A stretch of DNA of 64,000 nt. Source: Paracoccus sp. DMF-8. Its GTDB lineage: Bacteria > Pseudomonadota > Alphaproteobacteria > Rhodobacterales > Rhodobacteraceae. The stretch covers positions 124,001 through 188,000 of the forward strand of contig NZ_JARJHL010000010.1 in the NCBI RefSeq assembly GCF_029309835.1, in the 5' to 3' direction. Shown piece after piece: positions 8,517-16,723 of this stretch (positions are counted from its first letter, which is position 1; the number at the start of each line of letters is the position of its first letter). Under the pieces are notes generated by a model that did not search any database, was not told the origin of the DNA, and saw only the letters and a program-made list of their open reading frames with translations. The translations under genes were made by a program, and so were the position numbers.

Positions 8517-8897
8517 ATGGTGACTTACGACGACCAAAACGTGTTCGCAAAGATCCTGCGGGGGGAAATCCCGAACAATACCGTGGCCGAAACCGAACAC
8601 ACGCTGGTCTTTCGCGATATTCGTCCGCAGGCGCCGGTCCATGTGCTGGTGATCCCCAAGGGCGCCTATGTCAGCTTTGACGATTTCGCCGCCAATGCCT
8701 CGGATGCCGAAATCCTCGACTTCATGCGCACGGCGGCCGGGGTCGCCAGGGACGAAGGCGTGTCGCTGGACGCCGGAAACGGGTTCCGCGCCATCGCCAA
8801 TACCGGCGAGGATGGCGTGCAGGAGGTGCCGCATTTCCACCTGCACATTCTGGGCGGTCGCGTGCTGGGCCGGATGCTGCCCGATTTCGCCGGCTGA
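8517..8897 (+). CDS. HIT family protein (HINT-type nucleotide phosphoramidase)
   Basis: 126-residue histidine triad protein. The catalytic triad is PHFHLHILGGR near the C-terminus, and the N-terminal 'DQNVFAKILRGEIP' and 'FRDIRPQAPVHVLVIPK' strands match HINT/HinT proteins that hydrolyse AMP-lysine or AMP-serine phosphoramidates. Two starts are possible: 8508, directly abutting the AGGAGG at 8502-8507, and 8517, nine bases downstream of it. The latter has workable spacing and is chosen. It stands alone between the GT14 gene and a convergent ABC ATPase gene. Confidence 0.92.
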   Translation: MVTYDDQNVFAKILRGEIPNNTVAETEHTLVFRDIRPQAPVHVLVIPKGAYVSFDDFAANASDAEILDFMRTAAGVARDEGVSLDAGNGFRAIANTGEDGVQEVPHFHLHILGGRVLGRMLPDFAG

Positions 8898-8915
8898 CGG
8901 GCCGGCTGCTGGCGC

Positions 8916-9857
8916 TCAGTTTCTGGCGGTCAGCTTCAGGAAGATATCCTCCAGATCGGGGTTTTCGGTCGCGACGTCGATGATCGGAACCCCCGCCAAG
9001 CGCAGCGCGTCGATCACCCGGTCGGCGCGCATTTTCGATGGCGCATAGCTGATCGCCAGCCGCCCGTCGGCGCGACGTTCGGCACGGACGCCTTCGGGCA
9101 GGGCGGGAATGTCGGTGCGCTCGCCGATGTCCAGCACCAGCGTCCGCGCATCCGTTCGCCCCAGAATCGCGCGGGTTTCGTCATGCAGGATCAGCGCGCC
9201 CCGGTCGATGATGGCGATATGGTCGCACATCTGTTCGGCCTCTTCGAGGTAATGGGTGGTCAGGATGATCGTCATGCCATCCGCATTCAGCTTGCGGATA
9301 TTGGCCCAAAGCATCTCTCGCAACCCGATGTCGACGCCTGCGGTCGGCTCGTCCAGAACCAGAATGCGCGGGCGGTGGACCAGCGCCTTGGCCAGCAACA
9401 GGCGCCGCTTCATGCCGCCCGACAGGTGGCGCGAATAGCTTTCGGCCTGTTCGCTCAGCCCGACGAAATCCAGCAGTTCATCGGTCCAGCGTTCGGATTT
9501 TGGCACGCCGTAAAGGCCCGCCTGCACGTTCAGGCTGGCACGCGGCGTCAGAAAGGGGTCGATGTTCAGCTCCTGCGGCATGACGCCGATGGCGGCGCGC
9601 GACTGGCGCGGGTTCACGTCCTGATCGAATCCATGGATCATCACGCGCCCGGCCGTCTTGTTGACCAGCCCGGCCAGAATGTTGATCGTTGTCGATTTTC
9701 CCGCGCCATTCGGACCCAGAAGGCCGAAGATACTGCCCGCCGGGATATTCAGGTTCAGCCCCTTCAGCGCCCGTTTCGCAGGGTCGCGCCCCGAGGAGGC
9801 ATAGGTTTTTCCAAGATCCGCGATCTCGATCGCATTCAATCGGTGGGGGGCTGGCAT
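8916..9857 (-). CDS. ABC transporter ATP-binding protein (ABC-2 exporter type)
   Basis: 313-residue ATPase from the ATG at 9857 (MPAPHRLNAIEIADLGK). It has Walker A GPNGAGKST, Q-loop 'IGVMPQELN', signature LSGGMKRR, Walker B 'ILVLDEPTAGVD' and the switch histidine in 'ILTTHYLEEAE'. The C-terminal 80 residues form the extension typical of CcmA/DrrA-type exporters, which work with ABC-2 permeases. No permease gene is adjacent, so the partner must be elsewhere. It is divergent from a CHCC zinc-finger gene. Confidence 0.88.
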   Translation of the reverse strand: MPAPHRLNAIEIADLGKTYASSGRDPAKRALKGLNLNIPAGSIFGLLGPNGAGKSTTINILAGLVNKTAGRVMIHGFDQDVNPRQSRAAIGVMPQELNIDPFLTPRASLNVQAGLYGVPKSERWTDELLDFVGLSEQAESYSRHLSGGMKRRLLLAKALVHRPRILVLDEPTAGVDIGLREMLWANIRKLNADGMTIILTTHYLEEAEQMCDHIAIIDRGALILHDETRAILGRTDARTLVLDIGERTDIPALPEGVRAERRADGRLAISYAPSKMRADRVIDALRLAGVPIIDVATENPDLEDIFLKLTARN

Positions 9858-9926
9858 CGGCGTCACGCTGTGGCTATGATTATGGGCGGTTAAAACCCGT
9901 TTCGCGTCAAAGCTCAAGGAATCGCC

Positions 9927-10130
9927 ATGACCAATCCGGCCTCTTCCATTCCGGCCCCCTCGGTCAAGACCGTCACGACATGGAAAGTCGCCTGTGATGG
10001 CGAAACGGATCTGGCGCTTGGCCATCCGCGGGTCTGGCTGGTGATCCCGCCGGAAACCGGTTTTGTGGAATGCGGCTATTGCGATACCCGCTACGTCATC
10101 GACCGCGACCACGCCCACGACGACCACTGA
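9927..10130 (+). CDS. CHCC-type zinc-finger domain protein
   Basis: 67-residue protein with the zf-CHCC domain related to mitochondrial complex I subunit NDUFS6. The pattern '[17 protein letters not shown]' then '[11 protein letters not shown]' supplies the Cys, His, Cys, Cys ligands. A His/Asp-rich tail (DRDHAHDDH) follows. In alphaproteobacteria this protein is proposed to assist complex I assembly, but that is family knowledge, not shown here. Divergent from the ABC ATPase gene (69 bases). Confidence 0.88.
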   Translation: MTNPASSIPAPSVKTVTTWKVACDGETDLALGHPRVWLVIPPETGFVECGYCDTRYVIDRDHAHDDH

Positions 10131-10281
10131 CAGTTCCGCCCCGTCATCCGGCCCCGTCATCCGTCGGATCGGGGCACGGGAATGACGCCGCTTGGCCTGA
10201 CAGGAGTCTTGGGCGCGCGGCCTGCCGTTGGTCTGGCACCGATCAGGCATGTTGCCACACGGGTTGTCCCGCAGTCAGGTG
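10131..10281. other. intergenic flank left of the IS5-family element
   Basis: About 150 bases between the zinc-finger gene and the left end of the insertion sequence. It has two copies of CCCGTCATCCG a few bases apart (10139-10163) and a near-repeat GCAGTCAGG on both sides of the IS end (10271 and 10293). No gene is seen. Confidence 0.4.
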
Positions 10282-11333
10282 GCGTTGTTGCAGCAGTCAG
10301 GGTGTTGGCGCCGGTGCCCCTTTCCCCGTTTGTTTCATGCCACGCGTTCGATCTCGGCGGAGCCGAGGGCATTGGATCGGTTCATCAGAGCGACGCGGAT
10401 ATGGATCTCGGCGGTTTGGCGGTCCGGGTCTCTGGATGCGATGCGTTCACCGAATGCCTTGAGACACCGCATCCTGGCTTCGATCCTGCTTCGGGCGTGA
10501 TAACCCGACCAGCGCCTCCATATGGTCCTGCCCGGGCGTTGGGTTGCCCGGAGGATCTCGTTGCGGACAGCGGCGGCAGGGCAGTCCTGCCGCCATCGTC
10601 GTCCGTTCTTGCGTATGGGTATGACCGCCGTGCCACCGCGTTCGAGGATCGCAGTGTGGCAGCGTCTTGTGTCGAAGGCGCCGTCCCCGGTCACGGTGCC
10701 AATCTGCTCATCAGGTGGGATCTGGTCGAGCAGGTGAGGCAGAATGGGGCTATCGCCCTTGTCGCTGGAGGTGAATTCCACCGCCCGGATGTCACCGGTG
10801 ACAGGGGCCATCGCCAGATGGACCTTGCGATACTGGCGTCGGCGGCGGGTGCCATGCTTGCGCGCCAGCCATTCCCCGTCGCCGGGGAACCTGATCCCCG
10901 TGCTGTCCACCAGCAGGTTCAGCGGCCCCGGTGCACGGCGGCTCGATATCTGCACTTCGATGCTCCTCTGCCTGCGGCTCAGGGTCGAAAAATCCGGAAC
11001 CGGCCAGTCGAGCCCGGCCATCGACAGGATGCTCGCCACCATCCCGGTTGTTTGCCGAAGCGGAAGCCCGAACAGGACCTTCACCATCAGGCAGAACTGG
11101 ATCGCGGCATCGGAGAACACCGGCGGCCGACCATTACGACCAGCCCCGGGCGCCAGCCACACCATGTCCTTGTCCAGCCAGATCGGCAACGACCCCCGAC
11201 GCCTCAAGGCATCCTTGCAGGATGTCCAGTTCGTCCTGCGGTAGCGGCTGCGCTCAGGATTACTCATCCCGAGGGCGTAGCCCACTGGATTCACGATGGG
11301 AACCCCTCAGGGAAGAGAGTTCTGCAACAACGC
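10282..11333 (-). mobile_element. IS5-family insertion sequence
   Basis: About 1.05 kb element bounded by the 12-base inverted repeat GCGTTGTTGCAG (10282-10293) and its complement CTGCAACAACGC (11322-11333). It contains one transposase gene that appears complete. I could not identify a clean target duplication at the flanks. Size and inverted-repeat sequence suit the IS5 family; the exact group is not assigned. Confidence 0.8.
10335..11294 (-). CDS. IS5-family transposase
   Basis: 319-residue DDE transposase that is intact. The first catalytic Asp is in 'LLVDSTGIRF', the second in 'VTGDGAFDTRRCH', and the Glu is expected in the C-terminal 'YHARSRIEARMRCLKAFG', where the R-x3-E-x6 arrangement is conserved. 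The N-terminal 'WLAPGAGRNGRPPVFSDAAI' is typical of IS5 transposases encoded by Paracoccus and relatives. It fills the element between the inverted repeats. Confidence 0.9.
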   Translation of the reverse strand: MNPVGYALGMSNPERSRYRRTNWTSCKDALRRRGSLPIWLDKDMVWLAPGAGRNGRPPVFSDAAIQFCLMVKVLFGLPLRQTTGMVASILSMAGLDWPVPDFSTLSRRQRSIEVQISSRRAPGPLNLLVDSTGIRFPGDGEWLARKHGTRRRRQYRKVHLAMAPVTGDIRAVEFTSSDKGDSPILPHLLDQIPPDEQIGTVTGDGAFDTRRCHTAILERGGTAVIPIRKNGRRWRQDCPAAAVRNEILRATQRPGRTIWRRWSGYHARSRIEARMRCLKAFGERIASRDPDRQTAEIHIRVALMNRSNALGSAEIERVA

Positions 11334-11438
11334 TGAGTGACACTGTCATTCAAGTGTCTTGCATGGCCACAATTTTTGACGGCACGGCTTGCTGCCTGTT
11401 GCGCAAGCAGACGCGATCCGTCCGCTTCGTCCCGGATT

Positions 11439-12695
11439 CTGTTGAAAAACCCTGTTGCCGTTCGGCCTTTGAGCTGATTCACTTTGGAAAAGCATAGGGG
11501 TGGCGGCAATGATGGGTCCTCGTCAGATCGCTCAAGGTCAGCTTTTCTACGAGTTCTCGCTCGACGCCATGGTGCCGCCTGATCACCTGCTGCGGTCGAT
11601 GGATCGCTTTGTTGATTTGTCAGCGGTTCGGCCATTGCTTGCCTCTTCCTATAGCTCGACTGGTCGGCCCTCTGTAGACCCGGAGTTGATGATCCGCATG
11701 CCTCTCTGATCAAGGCCGATGCGAGCCGCTACCGCAAGGTGCAGGCCGAAGACTGGTCCGCAGGCGAGAACATCAGCCGGGCTGCGCAAGATTACCTCGA
11801 TACCCTTGATGATGCGGCCTTCGGCGGCGCGACAACGGTGCAGCCCAAAACGCTGTTTCCCAGTGATCCGGCCGCCCGTTTTACCGGGGCCAACGGTGAT
11901 CGTCCCTTCTTTGCTTACAGCACCAACTATCTCGTCGATCTGGAGCATGCGATTATCCTGGATGTCGAGGCGACCGCACCGGTGCGTCAGGCCGAGGTCG
12001 GATCGGTGCGTGATATGCTCACGCGCACCGAGGACACGTTCGGCCTGCATCCAGAAACGCTGGTCGCCGATACCGCCTATGGAGCGGGCGAGATGTTGGG
12101 CTGGCTGGTTGATGAACAGGGCATCGATCCGCACATCCCGGTCTTCGACAAGACCGAACGCAGCGACGGCGCCTTTCCGGCCACGGCCTTCTCCTTCGAT
12201 CCCGAAGACAACGAATATACCTGCCCGGGTGGCAAGAAGCTGAAGAAATACTGGCGGGAGATGCGTCAGCCGCGAACCGGGGTCTGCAAGGACGGTGCGA
12301 CCAGATATTATGCCAGCAAGCATGATTGCTCGGCCTGCGCCCTGAAACCGAAATGCACACCGAATGTCGAGGCCCGCAGGATCGCCCGGCACAAACATGA
12401 GGACGCCCGGGATTATGCCCGGGGATTGGCGAAGACGGATGCTTGCATAGCTTCAGGCTATGCCAGGAAGAAAGTCGAGATGCTCTTTGCCCATCTCAAG
12501 CGCATCATGCGGCTCGACCGCCTGCGCCTGCGGGGACCGAACGGCGCGAAGGACGAATTCCTCCTGGCTGCCACCGTCCAGAACCTGCGGAAACTGGCGA
12601 AACTGGTGCCGATGATGCCAAACGCCACCTGAAACAACGATGGCGGAGGTGCAGCGCGCCGACAGCGCCGAGAAGAATAGCGACTTCTTCAACAG
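11439..12695 (+). mobile_element. IS1182-family element with internal deletion
   Basis: Remnant bounded by matching ends CTGTTGAA (11439-11446) and TTCAACAG (12688-12695), which lie just outside the two halves of an IS1182-type transposase gene. Roughly a third of a kilobase of the transposase is missing, so the element cannot move by itself. It lies 105 bases from the IS5-family copy. Confidence 0.7.
11509..12632 (+). pseudogene. IS1182-family transposase, internally deleted
   Basis: The N-terminal part reads MGPRQIAQGQLFYEFSLD and 'VPPDHLLRSMDRFVDLS', ending at 'DPELMIRM' (about 11700). The second part resumes at 'SLIKADASRYRK' in another frame and runs to the stop at 12632, with 'EVGSVRDML', 'VADTAYGAGEML' and a C-terminal cysteine cluster (CSACALKPKC) followed by 'YARKKVEMLFAHLKRIMRLDRLRLRG'. 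In full-length homologues about 110 residues containing the first catalytic Asp lie between these parts. The junction at 11692-11710 contains GCATGCC, so deletion between short ATGC repeats is likely. Confidence 0.85.
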
Positions 12696-12778
12696 TATCG
12701 GGCCAATGCCGACGATGCGGACCTCGCAAAGAATCATGATCTTTGGGCCGAGACGCGCCATGCCCTCGGGATGGCAGC

Positions 12779-13048
12779 ATGATGGCGATCCGCAGCAAAA
12801 CCAAACCCGCCGCCGCCGTTGCTTCCAACGCAGATCACGACAGGGTCATCGTTCGCAAAATGCCGCCCCATGTCGCCGATGCCGTCAAGGCAATCATCGT
12901 CGGCCAGATGGCTTCATCCCTGATCTTGCGCCGCGCCGACTTGGCCGACGAAGCCGCCTGTCGCGACGTGCTTGTCCGGCCCGGTTACGGGACCGATCGC
13001 ATCAACAACCTGCTGACGCGCGCCATCGAGGCGGCGCGGGCGCACTGA
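12779..13048 (+). CDS. hypothetical protein in the accessory island
   Basis: 89 residues starting MMAIRSKTKPAAAVASNADH. A basic, alanine-rich N-terminus is followed by 'RVIVRKMPPHVADAVKAIIVGQM' and 'RPGYGTDRINNLLTRAIEAARAH', which look like two helices. No family recognised. It lies between the IS1182 remnant and a phage Rha remnant and could be a fragment of a phage or plasmid protein. Codon choice is normal for the window. A hairpin (13072-13093) follows its stop. Confidence 0.45.
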   Translation: MMAIRSKTKPAAAVASNADHDRVIVRKMPPHVADAVKAIIVGQMASSLILRRADLADEAACRDVLVRPGYGTDRINNLLTRAIEAARAH

Positions 13049-13071
13049 ACCATTCCCAACTCAGTATCAAG

Positions 13072-13093
13072 GGGCGCGGTCGTGGCCGCGCCC
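13072..13093 (+). terminator. hairpin after the island ORF
   Basis: GGGCGCGG (13072-13079) pairs with CCGCGCCC (13086-13093) and is followed by TTTCTC. It lies 23 bases after the stop of the preceding ORF. Plausible intrinsic terminator, with a weak T-run. Confidence 0.5.
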
Positions 13094-13328
13094 TTTCTCA
13101 ATTCTCGATGCGCAGCGCATCCGCGCCCGCGCCACGCGCCGGGCGGGCGAACTGCTCAAGCAGATCGAGCCGGGGAAAACTGGTCCAAAACCTGAATTAG
13201 GTGTGGGCGCCCATACTCAATTCACCCGAGAAGACGCCACCTGCGACGCAGGCATGTCCAAACACCAGCAGGTTCAGGCCATCCGCATCGCCAGTGCGCC
13301 GTGCTTCGTGGTGTAGGTGCGGGGTTCC

Positions 13329-13350
13329 TCACTGTGAGCGTTCACAGTGA
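13329..13350. promoter_or_regulatory. operator-like palindrome upstream of the Rha remnant
   Basis: TCACTGTGA (13329-13337), four spacer bases, then TCACAGTGA (13342-13350): perfect nine-base arms. It lies about 60 bases upstream of the Rha-like reading frame. Such dyads suit a dimeric helix-turn-helix repressor. There is no terminator-like T-run and the arms are not GC-clamped, so a protein site is more likely than an RNA hairpin. Confidence 0.5.
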
Positions 13351-13396
13351 CGGCGGGACGTAGCGCGCCATTCGCGCGCGCGCGTCGGGCGCATGG

Positions 13397-13680
13397 GCGC
13401 CCTCCAACGGCGCTATCACCAGCAGCCGTGAAGTCGCGGACCTGTGCGAGAAGCAGCACAAGCACGTGATGCGCGACATCAAGGTTATGCTGGAACAGAT
13501 CGGGGTGCCCGATGAGGGGTATGCCCGTTCTGGACCAACCCCCAGAACGGGCAGGAATACCCGGAATACCGCCTTCCGAAAGACCTGACCGTCACCCTGA
13601 TCACGGGATACCGCGCCGATCTGCGCTACAAGATGGTGAAGCGCATCGAAGAACTGGAAGCGGAGAAGGCCAGCGACGAT
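13397..13680 (+). pseudogene. Rha-family phage regulatory protein remnant
   Basis: One frame reads 'ITSSREVADLCEKQHKHVMRD' (split: TSSREVAD is the recognition motif of Rha proteins), then 'IKVMLEQIGVPDEGYAR'. At about 13530 the frame changes and continues 'FWTNPQNGQEYPEYRLPKDL' and 'TVTLITGYRADLRYKMVKRIEELEAEK', the conserved C-terminal part. No clean start codon lies in frame upstream. Rha proteins are prophage-encoded antirepressor-like regulators. Given the island context this may be a true phage remnant, but a single indel error could also explain the break. Confidence 0.65.
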
Positions 13681-13770
13681 GACCGGCCCCCAACTGATGG
13701 CGGCGGCGCTGATCGAGGCCAATGCAGGCACAAGATCTGGTGTGCCGAATGTTACCCCAGACGTTACCCG

Positions 13771-13800
13771 AAAAGCAAAGCCCCGCTTGCCTGCGGGGCT
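13771..13800 (-). terminator. terminator of tRNA-Ala
   Basis: AGCCCCGC (13779-13786) pairs with GCGGGGCT (13793-13800) around a six-base loop. Read on the minus strand, the stem is followed by TTTGCTTTT, giving a good intrinsic terminator directly after tRNA-Ala. Confidence 0.7.
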
Positions 13801-13826
13801 GTTTGTTCTGCAAGTCTTTGATTTTT

Positions 13827-13902
<76 letters not shown>

Positions 13903-14003
13903 ACCGTGAGGTCTGCGTCGGGGTGTCACCCTCTGCGTGGGGGGTCGTATATGGCTGGGCGCGGGTGGGTGCAAGAGGAAAAATGCCCTCTCGTGAAAAA
14001 GAT

Positions 14004-14027
14004 AAGGGGCCCTGGTCGGGGCCCCTT
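14004..14027 (-). terminator. terminator of the TIGR02300 gene
   Basis: AAGGGGCC (14004-14011) and GGCCCCTT (14020-14027) form an eight-base stem; on the minus strand it is followed by ATCTTTTTC. It lies about 30 bases beyond the stop of the minus-strand gene at 14059. Confidence 0.7.
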
Positions 14028-14058
14028 TGCGCAGGTCGGAAATCGCCTTGAAATGCGA

Positions 14059-14379
14059 TCACTCGTCGTCGTCGCCTGCGACATCGGCGATGTCGTCCAG
14101 CGAAACGTCGCCGTCATCCGTGTCGTCGTCCAGCAGATCGTCGTCCAGATCGCCGCCGTCGGTGTCATCGTCCAGATCCTCGTGATCGACGACATCATCC
14201 TGGTCATCATGGGCCGAGGCCTTTTCGGCGATCAGCGCGCGGCTGCGACCGCTCAGCAGGCTTTCGACCGTGAATTCGGCGCCGCAGGCCGGGCAGGTCA
14301 TCGGATCTTTCTGCAGATCATAGAAGCGCGTGTTGCAATGCGGGCACAGACGTTTCGTACCCCATTCCTCTTTGGGCAT
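14059..14379 (-). CDS. TIGR02300 family protein
   Basis: 106-residue acidic protein. The N-terminus MPKEEWGTKRLCPHCNTRFY is the family hallmark, with a zinc-ribbon-like pair of CxxC motifs (CPHC and CPACG) flanking 'RFYDLQKDP'. The last 45 residues are almost all Asp, Glu and Gly. The family (FYDLN acid-rich) is found only in alphaproteobacteria, and its function is unknown. Divergent from the metallopeptidase gene at 14479, with its own terminator. Confidence 0.92.
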   Translation of the reverse strand: MPKEEWGTKRLCPHCNTRFYDLQKDPMTCPACGAEFTVESLLSGRSRALIAEKASAHDDQDDVVDHEDLDDDTDGGDLDDDLLDDDTDDGDVSLDDIADVAGDDDE

Positions 14380-14478
14380 GACAATCTCTTTCAGCCGGGG
14401 TTAGGTAAATCGCGTGACCCCTGCCACAGGCTGCGGAGGGTGTCAAAGGCTTTCTGGGACGGGAATACGGCGCGGGAC

Positions 14479-15222
14479 ATGGCGGGGCGGATGCGGGCAG
14501 AGCCGGGCGGTTTCACCGTCGACGGGGATATCCATGTGGAATTGCGGCGTTCGGCACAGGCGCGGCGGATGACCCTGCGGGTTGCGCGGGCGGGCGGCGG
14601 CGTCGTGCTGACGCTGCCCCATTCGGTTTCACTGGCCGAGGGGCGGGCCTTTGCCGAATCCCGCAGCGCCTGGCTACGACAGACCCGCGCGGGCATGCCC
14701 GAACTGCGCATCCTGCGCCCCGGTGCCACGCTGCCGGTGGCGGGGCAGGGGCTGGCCGTCACCCCTGCGGCCACCCGCACCGTCCAGATCCGCGAGGGCG
14801 CGCTGCTGGTGCCCCTGGGGCGGCCTGCGGGGCCGGTGGTCGCGGCCTGGCTGAAGCACCGGGCAAGGGCGGCGCTGGCCGTGGCCTGCGACCGCTATGC
14901 CGCGATGGCCGGGCGGTCCTATGCCGCGCTGTCGCTGCGCGATACGCGGTCGCGGTGGGGCAGTTGCACCCATGACGGGCGGCTGATGTTTTCCTGGCGG
15001 CTGGCCATGGCCCCGCCCGCCGTGCTGGATTACGTCGCGGCGCATGAGGTCGCGCATCTGCGGCACATGGATCATTCGGCGGCCTTCTGGGGGCTGACCG
15101 GGCGGCTGATGCCCGGCTACGAATCGCATCGGGACTGGTTGCGGCGTCATGGCGCCGAGTTGCAGGCGTGGATTTTTGCCGATCAGGGCGACGCGCGCCC
15201 CAATCCGGCATTGCGGGATTGA
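14479..15222 (+). CDS. YgjP/SprT-like M48-related metallopeptidase
   Basis: 247 residues from the ATG at 14479 (MAGRMRAEPGGFTVDGD). The zinc-binding site is HEVAHLRHMDH near residue 190, preceded by the conserved 'LRDTRSRWGSCTHDGRLMFSWRL' (the WGSC turn, then NWRL-like SWRL). This is the DUF45/WLM-type family of presumed cytoplasmic metalloproteases. An in-frame ORF extends far upstream across tRNA-Ala, so the chosen start is the first giving a normal family N-terminus. A GntR-type gene follows on the same strand. Confidence 0.85.
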   Translation: MAGRMRAEPGGFTVDGDIHVELRRSAQARRMTLRVARAGGGVVLTLPHSVSLAEGRAFAESRSAWLRQTRAGMPELRILRPGATLPVAGQGLAVTPAATRTVQIREGALLVPLGRPAGPVVAAWLKHRARAALAVACDRYAAMAGRSYAALSLRDTRSRWGSCTHDGRLMFSWRLAMAPPAVLDYVAAHEVAHLRHMDHSAAFWGLTGRLMPGYESHRDWLRRHGAELQAWIFADQGDARPNPALRD

Positions 15223-15251
15223 CGCCTTGCCCTTTGTGATCACATGGCATC

Positions 15252-15927
15252 ATGAGCAGCGCCAAGACGACCGAACCGCATGAGCACGAAAGGCTTTATC
15301 GCAGCCTTCGCGCGGAAATCATGGTCGGAAAGATCCCGCCCGGCCAGCCGCTGACCCTGCGGGGTCTTGCGGCGCAATACCGTGTTTCGATGACCCCGGT
15401 GCGCGAGGCGGCGCGGCGGCTGGTAGGCCGAAGGGGCGCTGACGCTGTCGTCCTCGGGGCGGATGACGACGCCCGCGCTGTCGGTCGAACGGATCGAGGA
15501 ACTGGCCGCCCTGCGCGCCCTGATCGAACCGGAACTGGCCGCCCGCGCCTTGCCCCGCGCCCATTTCGCCCTGATCGAACGCATGGCCGCGATCAACAAC
15601 ACCATCGAGGAATCGGTCGCCCATCACGATGCGGTGGGCTATATCCGCACCAATCTGGAATTCCACCGCATCCTGTATCTGCGCGCGCAGGCCCCGGCGA
15701 TGCTGGCGATTCTGGAAACCGTCTGGCTGCAGCTTGGCCCGACCATGCGCGCCGTCTATGGCCGGGTGCGCCGCAACGAACCGCCCCGCCACCACCGGAT
15801 GATCCTGGCATCGCTGCGGGCGGGGGACGAACCCGCGCTGCGGCTGGCCGTGCGCGCCGATGTGACCCACGGGCTGCGCCATCTTTCGGTGACCGAGGAG
15901 CAGCCGCAGCTGCACAGGACAAGGTAG
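15252..15927 (+). pseudogene. GntR family transcriptional regulator (one-base frameshift)
   Basis: Restored length is 224 residues, normal for the FadR/FCD subgroup. The first part holds the winged helix: 'LYRSLRAEIMVGKIPPGQPL', 'LRGLAAQYRVSMTPVREAARRL'. An extra A in CTGGTAGGCC (15421-15430) shifts the frame. The FCD ligand domain continues from 'AEGALTLSSSGRMTTPALS' to 'HHRMILASLRAGDEPALRLAV', with the metal-binding histidine pattern of FCD domains. It sits 30 bases after the peptidase gene and eight bases before the dioxygenase-like gene, which it may regulate. The indel is probably a sequence error. Confidence 0.82.
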
Positions 15928-15934
15928 CGCGGCC

Positions 15935-16630
15935 ATGACCTCACGCCGGGCCTTGCTGAGATATCTGGCGGCCGCCTCGGTTCTGGGGGCGGTTCCCGCG
16001 GCGGCGCGGGAACAGGCGCGGCAGGCGGGGCTGCTGACCGGCAATGTCTGCACCCTGACGCCGCGCGTGACCGAAGGGCCGTTTTACTTCGACCCCGCGC
16101 TGGTCCGTCAGGACATCCGCGAGGATCGGCCCGGCGTGCCCCTGCATCTGCGCATGCAGGTCGTCACCGCCGATTGCCGCCCGATCGACGGCGCGCGCGT
16201 CGATATCTGGCAATGCGATGCGCAGGGGAATTATTCGGGCTATGCCCGACAGGCCGCGCTGGACACCAGCGGCCAGACCTTTCTGCGCGGCACGCAATTC
16301 GCGGATGCGCGCGGCGTGGCGCAGTTCCGCACGATCTGGCCCGGCTGGTATCCCGGCCGCACGACCCATATCCATTTCAAGGTCCTGCTGGGTGAGGACG
16401 CGCCAAGGCAGGCGCTGACCGGCCAGATCTTTTTCGACGAGACCTTCAATCAGGCGATCTACGACCAATCCGCCGAATATCGCCGCGACCGGGCGCAGGA
16501 TACGCTGAACGCCAATGACGGCATCGCCCGCCGCGCCGGTCCGCGTTCCTATGCCGAGGTGCGGCAGGGGCAGGATCGGGGCGGTTTCGAGGCCGACATC
16601 GTCATCGGCGTGGACCCGGCGGCGGGATAG
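15935..16630 (+). CDS. intradiol ring-cleavage dioxygenase-like protein with Tat-type signal
   Basis: 231 residues. The N-terminus MTSRRALLRYLAAASVLGAV has twin arginines, a hydrophobic stretch and AAA-type cleavage near residue 24, suggesting Tat export. The body follows the protocatechuate 3,4-dioxygenase beta-like fold: 'TLTPRVTEGPFYFDP', 'DIWQCDAQGNYSGYA' and 'WPGWYPGRTTHIHFKVL', supplying the two Tyr and two His iron ligands. Secreted members of this family are common, but their substrates are mostly unknown. It lies eight bases after the GntR gene and ends at a terminator shared with hom. Confidence 0.8.
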   Translation: MTSRRALLRYLAAASVLGAVPAAAREQARQAGLLTGNVCTLTPRVTEGPFYFDPALVRQDIREDRPGVPLHLRMQVVTADCRPIDGARVDIWQCDAQGNYSGYARQAALDTSGQTFLRGTQFADARGVAQFRTIWPGWYPGRTTHIHFKVLLGEDAPRQALTGQIFFDETFNQAIYDQSAEYRRDRAQDTLNANDGIARRAGPRSYAEVRQGQDRGGFEADIVIGVDPAAG

Positions 16631-16670
16631 GGGCAGGGGCGCCCCCGCCACACCGGCCGGAGCGGAAAAG

Positions 16671-16695
16671 AAAAGGGGCGCGCATCGCCCCTTTT
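16671..16695. terminator. bidirectional terminator between the dioxygenase and hom genes
   Basis: AAAAGGGGCG (16671-16680) and CGCCCCTTTT (16686-16695) with a five-base loop. Each strand ends in a T-run, fitting the convergent genes on both sides. Confidence 0.85.
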
Positions 16696-16723
16696 CCGGA
16701 GTTTCTGCCTTGAGTTGCCGCCC

